Shown here piece by piece: positions 50,971 through 56,137 of a stretch of DNA of 56,137 nucleotides. A program made the translations under genes and the position numbers. The first letter of the stretch is position 1. Each line of letters opens with the position of its first letter. The stretch is from assembly GCA_024232355.1 (NCBI GenBank), contig JAAEPW010000306.1:1-56137 (forward strand). Reading direction: 5' to 3'. The notes under the pieces are model-generated. The model was not told where the DNA came from. It made no database searches and worked only from the letters and a program-made list of their open reading frames with translations. Source of the stretch: Chloroflexota bacterium (lineage in GTDB: Bacteria > Chloroflexota > Anaerolineae > B4-G1).

Positions 50971-50999
50971 ATTATACTCATCTCTGGCAAAACGCAAAA
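50971..50999 (-). promoter_or_regulatory. Promoter of the ComEC-like gene
   Basis: TATAAT at 50971-50976 and a weak -35 (TTTTGC, 50994-50999) 17 bases upstream on the - strand, inside the U-run of the preceding terminator. Transcription would start near 50964, 38 bases before the ATG. Confidence 0.6.
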
Positions 51000-51025
51000 C
51001 TGCTCCAACCGCGTCAGGTCGGGGC
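50995..51025 (-). terminator. Intrinsic terminator of the 51143 gene, fused to the next promoter
   Basis: Stem GCTCCAACC (51002-51010) with GGTCGGGGC (51017-51025), one mismatch, followed on the - strand by AGTTTTGCGTTTTG. Similar to the one at 49497-49524. The gap 51026-51142 has no supported gene. Confidence 0.65.
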
Positions 51026-51142
51026 GGTCGTCTTGAATCACCCGTAATACCTGGGTCTGGAGTTATAGTACTTTGCGGGGGAGACGGATGACGGAGTGAA
51101 TTGGTAGCTGCTCCAGGTGTCTTATCTGTCGCCATTGTCTGG

Positions 51143-51577
51143 TCACGAATCCAATAGATCCGGCGACGGAGTCTGCTCGATTAGTCTTATTATCAGGTCC
51201 AGCGATTTGGTGGCTTTTAGCGTTTCGGTCCAGGGTTGGTAGCCGGGCGCAGTCACCGTGACTGAGAACGTCGCGCCGTCGGCCGGGATGGGCAGCACGA
51301 TGTCGGAGGTGGGGCCGATGGTGAAACTTCCATCCGAGTCCAACCAGCGGATGGTAATGCCGCCGTCAATCGGGTTCTGCCCATCGGTGATTCGGATGTG
51401 CAAGTTTATGGTTTGTTGGGTATTAGATGTGGGGGTGTGAGTGGGAATGGGCACATCAGTCGGTGTGGGGGTGTGAGTGGGCATATCAGTCGGTGTGGGT
51501 ACAGTTTGTGCCTCCGTGCAGGTGGTGAGGAGCAAAATAAGAAACAGGTAAAACAGTTGCCTCGTGTGATTCTTCAT
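51143..51577 (-). CDS. Putative lipoprotein with Thr/Pro linker and beta domain, 144 aa
   Basis: Start chosen at ATG 51577 with GAGGAG upstream. MKNHTRQLFYLFLILLLTTC suggests a lipoprotein signal, though Thr at -1 is unusual. A Pro/Thr repeat follows. The C-terminal 90 residues are a beta-sandwich with APGYQPWTETLKATKSL, like carboxypeptidase-regulatory or PEGA domains. It is probably surface-exposed. It has its own promoter and terminator. Function unknown. Confidence 0.6.
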   Translation of the reverse strand: MKNHTRQLFYLFLILLLTTCTEAQTVPTPTDMPTHTPTPTDVPIPTHTPTSNTQQTINLHIRITDGQNPIDGGITIRWLDSDGSFTIGPTSDIVLPIPADGATFSVTVTAPGYQPWTETLKATKSLDLIIRLIEQTPSPDLLDS

Positions 51578-51665
51578 CTCTCTCAACTCCTCGTTGTCAC
51601 CTGTATGCGGCGTCGTAGCCTCGGGCCGGTCAGAGGCGTGAGGCTTTAATCGTTTGGTCGGTGTT

Positions 51666-51694
51666 AGTATATCCTCACTCCCCACAAAAGTCAA
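51666..51694 (-). promoter_or_regulatory. Promoter of the 51143 lipoprotein gene
   Basis: TTGACT (51689-51694) and TATACT (51666-51671) with a 17-base spacer on the - strand, near-identical to 49459-49487. Leader of about 82 bases. Confidence 0.8.
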
Positions 51695-51721
51695 AAACAA
51701 AACCGCCCCGGTCAGGGCGGT
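51695..51721 (-). terminator. Intrinsic terminator fused to the 51143 promoter
   Basis: ACCGCCC (51702-51708) with GGGCGGT (51715-51721), followed on the - strand by TTTGTTTTTGA, where the -35 begins. Confidence 0.65.
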
Positions 51722-51816
51722 CGTTTCGGCGTCGGTTAACTGCGTAGAATCGGCGGTATACGCAGTAACTAACGTTCACCCTTGAAGCTGCCACGACATA
51801 CCTGTCAGACGCAAAA
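51722..51816 (-). other. Structured gap between two terminators, possible small RNA
   Basis: No supported gene lies here. An 8-base-pair perfect stem, ACTGCGTA (51739-51746) with TACGCAGT (51759-51766), occupies the middle. It is bounded by terminators on both sides. Could be a short RNA or part of a leader. No promoter of its own is convincing. Confidence 0.3.
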
Positions 51817-51841
51817 GCACCCAGGTACAAAACCTGGGTGC
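51813..51841 (-). terminator. Intrinsic terminator after the 51866 gene
   Basis: Stem GCACCCAGGT (51817-51826) and ACCTGGGTGC (51832-51841), then TTTTGCG on the - strand. Confidence 0.85.
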
Positions 51842-51865
51842 ATATTGGCAAAGCCTCAACCTGGC

Positions 51866-52045
51866 TCAACCAGTGCTGGCGGCAAGCGTCAACCCATCCT
51901 TTTCACTGACAGAAACCTCATCAGCCGTCGGTTTGCTCCCGGCTTTGTCTTTTTGCTCGCGCAACTCTCGTCCACGTTGGGCAGCCCGGCGCAGGATGGA
52001 AACCAGTGCGTCACGGATCGGTGGTGTCAATTCATACTCAGCCAT
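51866..52045 (-). CDS. Small hypothetical protein, 59 aa
   Basis: AAGGAG eight bases before ATG 52045, a consensus-like promoter upstream and an intrinsic terminator 24 bases after the stop show a complete small gene. The protein begins MAEYELTPPIRDALVSIL and has a basic helix (LRRAAQRGRELREQKDKAGS) and a disordered tail. It may be a small regulator or excisionase-like protein next to the integrase, but there is no clear motif. Confidence 0.6.
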   Translation of the reverse strand: MAEYELTPPIRDALVSILRRAAQRGRELREQKDKAGSKPTADEVSVSEKDGLTLAASTG

Positions 52046-52102
52046 TGTTCATCTCCTTTTGGGTGTATCCGCCCCAGGTCAATGTACTTCTTTCTGGCGA
52101 GT

Positions 52103-52132
52103 ATGATACTATAAACTATGTTCGTCTGTCAA
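52103..52132 (-). promoter_or_regulatory. Promoter of the 51866 small gene
   Basis: TTGACA (52127-52132) and TATCAT (52103-52108) with an 18-base spacer on the - strand, directly after the integrase stop. AGTATGATACT (52100-52110), a small palindrome, overlaps the -10 and may be an operator. Confidence 0.7.
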
Positions 52133-52135
52133 TGG

Positions 52136-53056
52136 TTAAATTCTGATTCCCAATACATCACATGGGGCGCTCACCAGGTCTTGCTCGACGCCCAGATACC
52201 GCTCAGTGGTCTTGATGCTGGCGTGTCCCAAACTGAGCTGAATTTGATCGAGTCCCGCGCCACCTTTGTGGGCCAATTTTGCAAACGTCCGGCGCAAGTC
52301 GTGGGTTGCAAGGTCATCAAACCCACATAGATCGCTGTAGAATTTTACAACGTCGGCTACAGCCTGGGCGGTCATAGAATCGCCGTTCACGTACCCTCCC
52401 TTGTGTACCCGGCGGAATATGCGCCTATCGGTCAGGGCCGCCACCTCTATCCACTGGTCGAGCGCCGCTTTCGCCCAACTTGGCATTGGGACAGTGCGCA
52501 CCCGATTGCCCTTGCCCACCAGGTCAACGATAACCCATCGCCCATCGCGTTGGACAACGTGGTCAAAGTTCAGTTCGGCGGTCTCGTTTCGGCGTAACCC
52601 GCAACCAATCAAGAGGGCCAGGATCGCTCTATCGCGCAGCCCTTTGAGAGTCTCTACGCTGGGAGCATTCAAGAGGTCTTGGGCCTGGTTCTTGGTCAGC
52701 CAATTGCCAGCCCTGACGCCAGCCGTCTTGACGCCCTTCACAGCCCTTATGCCATTGGCAAGGACCTGGTCCACCATTCCATTGTCAGCCGCTTCTACTG
52801 CCAGTTTACGAATTGCCGACAAACGCAGATTGATGGTAGACGGGGCAAGGCCGTCACCCTCCAGCTTGACCTTGTACCGCTGGACCAACGCCTTGCTCAG
52901 TGTGGGCTGTCCTTGCTCGGCGTGCCAGGCCAGGAAGTCGACCAGAGCTTTGCCGTAAGCCCGTTTGCTGTGCTCACTGGTCAGGCCGTCCAGGACCAGG
53001 GTCACGATTGCGTTTGTGTCTTGGTGACTTGTGGTCGTGAGTGCTTTTGTGTTCAT
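52136..53056 (-). CDS. Tyrosine integrase
   Basis: 306 residues. The N-terminal SAM-like core-binding part (about 20-105) is followed by the catalytic domain with Arg155 (GCGLRRNE), Lys182 (GKGNRVR), His252 and Arg255 (THDLRRTF), His278 (LGHASIKTTERYLG) and Tyr287, all in place. It would insert and excise the prophage at an attachment site, which is usually next to the integrase gene. GGGG site before ATG 53056. Confidence 0.9.
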   Translation of the reverse strand: MNTKALTTTSHQDTNAIVTLVLDGLTSEHSKRAYGKALVDFLAWHAEQGQPTLSKALVQRYKVKLEGDGLAPSTINLRLSAIRKLAVEAADNGMVDQVLANGIRAVKGVKTAGVRAGNWLTKNQAQDLLNAPSVETLKGLRDRAILALLIGCGLRRNETAELNFDHVVQRDGRWVIVDLVGKGNRVRTVPMPSWAKAALDQWIEVAALTDRRIFRRVHKGGYVNGDSMTAQAVADVVKFYSDLCGFDDLATHDLRRTFAKLAHKGGAGLDQIQLSLGHASIKTTERYLGVEQDLVSAPCDVLGIRI

Positions 53057-53287
53057 TTCTCGCCCCTTTCGTTTGACTTACTATAAGGGACATTATCGTA
53101 AGTCATTTACACTCATTTTATCATGTTTTAGATCATTGACTCGTGCATCCATTTGCGCAAAATTGCGTCTCGGCGTAGAATTGAGAGTGAAGAGGCATTC
53201 TAATTTAATCAATCTGGTATTATTATATTCACTCCATTGTAACGGATTTGTAACCCACGGACGGGAACAAGTGGTGTAAATTTAGTA
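53057..53287. other. AT-rich junction region, candidate attachment site area
   Basis: The gap between integrase and host kinase is clearly more AT-rich than either side and has no credible gene. The stretch probably contains the right junction (att) of the prophage, but the core cannot be defined without the left end. It also holds the inverted repeat at 53074-53105. Confidence 0.45.
53074..53105. promoter_or_regulatory. Inverted repeat upstream of the integrase
   Basis: TGACTTAC (53074-53081) and GTAAGTCA (53098-53105), a perfect 8-base inverted repeat with a 16-base spacer, lies 18 bases upstream of the integrase ATG and covers its likely promoter. It could be an integrase arm site or an operator. 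Confidence 0.5.
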
Positions 53288-53316
53288 TTGACTTTCTTGC
53301 ATGATTGAACTATACT
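53288..53316 (+). promoter_or_regulatory. Promoter of the host sensor kinase
   Basis: TTGACT (53288-53293) and TATACT (53311-53316) with a 17-base spacer. The start would be near 53323, so any start codon upstream of it is excluded and the ATG at 53356 is preferred. Confidence 0.75.
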
Positions 53317-53355
53317 TTATACAATTCACACTATATCTATGGAATGGAATTTGTT

Positions 53356-54627
53356 ATGAGTGATCCTGCTCTCACTCCCCAAGTGAATACCCAGGTAAAT
53401 GCCCTGGAATTCCTGCGTCCAATTCTCTCCGGTTTGGCGGAAGAGCACCTGGAAGCGCTAGCTCGATCAGCAGTCGTGCACTCCTATTCTGTTGGGGACG
53501 TTATCATGCAGGAGGGCGACGAGGGAGATGCCGTCTACTTTATTGTAGATGGGAGCGTAGAGGTCGTCAAACAATACGAAGATGGGAGCGAACGTTTCTT
53601 GCACACGTCGGGGCCAGGCGACCCCGTCGGCGAAATGGCCCTGCTCCAGGAAGGCGGGCGCACCGCTACCGTCCGTGCTATCGAGCCTCTGATCGTCTTG
53701 CGGATTGGTCGAGACCCCTTTTTGGACGTTTTGGAACGCAGCCCCGCCCTGAGCGGCGGTATTTTGGTGCGCTTGACCGGCCGTCTAAAGGATGCTGACC
53801 AGCAATCCATCGAAGAGTTGAGCAAGGCCAACGTGGAATTGGAGCAAGCGCTCCACAAGTTGGAACGCCTGGATAAAATAAAGACCGATTTCCTCCAGGT
53901 ATCAGCCCACGAGCTGCGCACGCCTGTGGCCGCCCTGATGGGGTATGCTCAGATGATGCAGTATAACGCCAAGGTACAGGATGACTCTGGATTGCAGGTA
54001 TTGGTAGAGGGTGTGGTGACGAGTACGGAGCGGCTCCACCGGATATTCAACAGCATTCTGGACGTTTCGCGACTGATGAGTGGTGGACTTCAAGTAGTCC
54101 GCAGCCCCCTGAGTATAGCGGTCACGCTCGAAGCTGTGCAATTAAAAGCCGAAAAGACGCTCAAGGGGCGTGACCTGACCCTGTCGTTGGAGGGATTGAG
54201 TGATTTGCCTTCTGGGTCGGGTGATCCCGATCTATTGTACAAGGTGTTTGACCACCTGGTGAATAACGCCATCAAATATACGCCCGACGGGGGCCAAATT
54301 ACGGTCAGCGGTCAAACGATAAACGATGACGAGTTGGGCACGTGCCTCGAAATCGTAGTGGCGGACACAGGTATCGGCATCGCGCCGCAGGACATTGACT
54401 TGATTTTTGAAAAGTTCTATCGCACCGGCGAAGTGGCCCTGCACTCTTCGGGGACCTCAAAGTTCAAGGGCGGCGGGCCAGGACTGGGATTGGCTATTGC
54501 CCAGGGAATTGTATTGTCTCACGGTGGACGCATCTGGGCCGAAAGCCCCGGCTGCGACGAACTGACCTGCCCGGGAAGCCGGTTCGTGGTCCGGCTGCCG
54601 CTCGACTTTCCTGTCCAGTTTGACTGA
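53356..54627 (+). CDS. Sensor histidine kinase with N-terminal cyclic-nucleotide-binding domain
   Basis: 423 residues from ATG 53356. Residues about 25-140 are a cNMP-binding fold (VGDVIMQEGDEGDAVYFIVDGS; GDPVGEMALLQEGGRTATVRA). A coiled coil leads to HisKA with the phospho-acceptor His in SAHELRTPVAAL. The ATPase domain has NNAIKYTPDGG, ADTGIGIAP and GPGLGLAIAQGI (N, G1 and G2 boxes). No membrane span is visible, so it is a cytoplasmic kinase; no response regulator is nearby. Part of the host flank. Confidence 0.9.
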   Translation: MSDPALTPQVNTQVNALEFLRPILSGLAEEHLEALARSAVVHSYSVGDVIMQEGDEGDAVYFIVDGSVEVVKQYEDGSERFLHTSGPGDPVGEMALLQEGGRTATVRAIEPLIVLRIGRDPFLDVLERSPALSGGILVRLTGRLKDADQQSIEELSKANVELEQALHKLERLDKIKTDFLQVSAHELRTPVAALMGYAQMMQYNAKVQDDSGLQVLVEGVVTSTERLHRIFNSILDVSRLMSGGLQVVRSPLSIAVTLEAVQLKAEKTLKGRDLTLSLEGLSDLPSGSGDPDLLYKVFDHLVNNAIKYTPDGGQITVSGQTINDDELGTCLEIVVADTGIGIAPQDIDLIFEKFYRTGEVALHSSGTSKFKGGGPGLGLAIAQGIVLSHGGRIWAESPGCDELTCPGSRFVVRLPLDFPVQFD

Positions 54628-54648
54628 TTCCTCTTCAAGCCATGCGCA

Positions 54649-55482
54649 TCACTCGGCGCTCTTGGCGCAACGAAAGCCGACCGAGTAGAACCAGGTCCAG
54701 GCCGGGTCTCTGTCGCGATTGGCGCATCGCATACTGACCGCGTCGTTGTACCACGAACCGCCCCGCATTCCCCGGTATGGCCCAAAACCTCCTGTTGGAT
54801 TCACCTGGGGGTCGGAGGGATACTCGTCATAGTAGTCTGCAATCCATTCCCACACGTTGCCCCCCAGGTCATACGCGCCGCACCAACTCGCCCCTGCCGG
54901 ATAAGAGCCAACGGCTGTCGTATCCACGACACAGTTCACTTCCGGGTCCCAATAGTTGGCTGTTTCACAATTGGGTTCGTCGTTCCCCCACGGATATTTG
55001 CGCCCATCGCTCCCCCGGGCTGCGTACTCCCACTCGGCCTCTGTCGGCAACCGTGCCCCGGCCCACTCGCAGTATGCGCGCGCGTGAGGCCAGCCGACCT
55101 TGACGACCGGATAGTCGGCGTAATCGTCGTCGCCATAGTACGTGTCGCGAGTGCGTGAATCAATCGCCACCGGCGGATCGCAAGCACCCGCCTCCACGCA
55201 GCGCTCGTACTGCGCGTTGTTTACCTCGGTGCGGTCTATCCAAAAGCCGTCCAGTGTCACAGTGTGCACCGGCTGTTCGTCGCGCCGTCCGTTGGTGCTG
55301 CCCATCTCGAATGTCCCTGCCGGGACGTACACCATCACCATGTCGTCGGACGGGCGGGTCGAGGTGCGACCCAGACCTTCGGGCGTTGGCTCTGTGGTGG
55401 GGGTTGCTTTTGGTCCACAACAAGTTGTGGAAAGGGTAAAGGCCACAAAGACGAGCAATAGAAGGATTTTTTTCGTTCTCAT
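54649..55482 (-). CDS. SUMF1/formylglycine-generating-enzyme family lipoprotein
   Basis: Start chosen at ATG 55482. A signal (KKILLLLVFVAFTLSTTC) with a lipobox-like Cys leads to a short Thr/Pro linker. The SUMF1 domain (about 60-277) follows, with YVPAGTFEMGS, DRTEVNNAQYERC, WAGARLPTEAEWEYAARG, YPWGN, GGNVWEW and RGGSWYND. Members outside true formylglycine enzymes often bind sugar or peptide. Whether it is catalytic cannot be told. Host gene, opposite to the kinase. Confidence 0.85.
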   Translation of the reverse strand: MRTKKILLLLVFVAFTLSTTCCGPKATPTTEPTPEGLGRTSTRPSDDMVMVYVPAGTFEMGSTNGRRDEQPVHTVTLDGFWIDRTEVNNAQYERCVEAGACDPPVAIDSRTRDTYYGDDDYADYPVVKVGWPHARAYCEWAGARLPTEAEWEYAARGSDGRKYPWGNDEPNCETANYWDPEVNCVVDTTAVGSYPAGASWCGAYDLGGNVWEWIADYYDEYPSDPQVNPTGGFGPYRGMRGGSWYNDAVSMRCANRDRDPAWTWFYSVGFRCAKSAE

Positions 55483-55635
55483 ATCTCTTGGTTCTCCGTT
55501 GTGTTCAAGTGTCATCTTGTACTATCACACTGGCGAGATCTGCTGGTAGTTGATCAGGCGTGTTGTAGCTGTGAGGTGGTAGGTGGCCTGGTTTATCCGG
55601 CATCTTGCGCCTTTTTTTGTCTCACCCAACCAATT

Positions 55636-56137
55636 CTACTCCCAAGAACCGGCATACCTGACCTCATAAGGCTCTACCAAACGCCCCACGTAAGCCCAAT
55701 GTAATTCCACCAACTGGCGCGTGTGCAGCAAATCGTGCGCTGCCCAGGACGCAAACATCGCCCCCGCCGTGATTGGGCCAAAAGGCGCTTGATAAACCGT
55801 TTCCCAGTCAGGTGCGGACAGACCTTTTAGCCAATGGAGCGACTCTTTGCGCGCGCGCAGAAAACCGGCCAACGATTCCGCCAATTCCCGCTGATTGTAT
55901 TGGCGCTCGGTGACCCAACCCGCCGGATCAATCGGCGGCCACGGTTCGTCGGGATGGTGCAGGATAATGTCCAGCCGGACGCGGAAATCGAACTTTTCCT
56001 CGTCGTACAGGTGATTGATTACCTCCAGGATTGACCAGGTATCGGCAGTCGGTTTCCAACGAGCTTGCTCGACAGAAACTCCCTCGATCAAACTCTGAAT
56101 CCTGCGGGCGTTATGGCCCATATTGGTCGTAACGAGA
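55636..56137 (-). CDS. DinB-like four-helix protein (5' end may be outside window)
   Basis: From M at 56121 a 161-residue protein is read: RRIQSLIEGVSVEQARWKP, SILEVINHLYDEEKFDFR and FASWAAHDLLHTRQLVELHW, with His residues (HL, HD, H) as the DinB-family metal site. The frame is open to base 56137 with no stop, and DinB proteins often begin further upstream, so the gene may continue past the edge. The enzymatic role in this family is usually unknown. Confidence 0.75.
   Translation of the reverse strand, partial: LVTTNMGHNARRIQSLIEGVSVEQARWKPTADTWSILEVINHLYDEEKFDFRVRLDIILHHPDEPWPPIDPAGWVTERQYNQRELAESLAGFLRARKESLHWLKGLSAPDWETVYQAPFGPITAGAMFASWAAHDLLHTRQLVELHWAYVGRLVEPYEVRYAGSWE

Noticed and set aside
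50878..51135. Open frame of 85 codons on the - strand after the lipoprotein gene
   Set aside because: No ribosome site, Pro/Arg-rich reading, and it runs through a terminator and promoter into the start of the ComEC-like gene.
51873..52106. Open frame on the + strand in the gap before the integrase
   Set aside because: The - strand gene 51866-52045 has a ribosome site, promoter and terminator; the + frame has none and overlaps it.
53305..53355. Upstream ATG for the host kinase
   Set aside because: It lies before the predicted transcription start of the near-consensus promoter; the ATG at 53356 fits better.

Overview
The window reads as the right-hand part of a temperate, long-tailed (siphovirus-like) prophage plus about 3 kb of host flank. 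Three features suggest a Chloroflexota host, probably Anaerolineae-like. These are the long Pro-Thr repeat linkers in secreted proteins, strong AGGAGG-type ribosome sites in a GC-rich background, and the flanking host genes (cNMP-binding sensor kinase, SUMF1-type lipoprotein, DinB-like protein). This assignment is inference; no rRNA or other marker is present. Terminase and portal are not seen and probably lie left of base 1.

Bases 1-25512, + strand, are the late module. It runs from a gene cut by the window edge through small head genes, two possible decoration proteins, scaffold, major capsid protein, head-tail connectors, tail tube, tail assembly chaperones with a -1 frameshift, a 2379-residue tape measure, tail tip proteins and a receptor-binding fibre, to a short membrane/lysis cassette. 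A 52-residue membrane protein lies on the opposite strand inside the tail genes. The late and early modules converge on a strong terminator at 25543-25575.

Bases 25555-47747, - strand, are the early module: a long, tightly packed run of genes with many 1-4 base overlaps. It encodes DNA methyltransferases (Dam-like, a second amino-methyltransferase, a C5-cytosine enzyme), a radical SAM protein, a Mom-like acyltransferase, a polymerase-X-like nucleotidyltransferase, a RecA split by a homing-endonuclease intein, a Sak4-like ATPase, HNH and PD-(D/E)XK nucleases, a PAPS-reductase-like protein, a methyltransferase-SNF2 helicase fusion and many small zinc-ribbon or unknown proteins. It also holds a tRNA-like gene with an abnormal anticodon region and at least three families of RNA-hairpin elements. 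No replicative polymerase, primase or classical repressor was recognised.

Bases 47751-53056, - strand, are the lysogeny/cargo end. It holds short transcription units, each bounded by a terminator and promoter that are often fused. They encode a secreted thermonuclease with a lamin-tail-like domain, a secreted ComEC-like metallo-beta-lactamase with a related C-terminal domain, a likely lipoprotein, small unknown proteins and a tyrosine integrase. The AT-rich stretch 53057-53287 is the likely right junction.

Bases 53288-56137 are host: a promoter and histidine kinase on the + strand, then a SUMF1/FGE-family lipoprotein and a DinB-like protein on the - strand.

The leads most worth following are the co-varying 24-base palindromes, the tRNA-like gene, the secreted nuclease pair, the methyltransferase-helicase fusion and the fused terminator-promoter modules.
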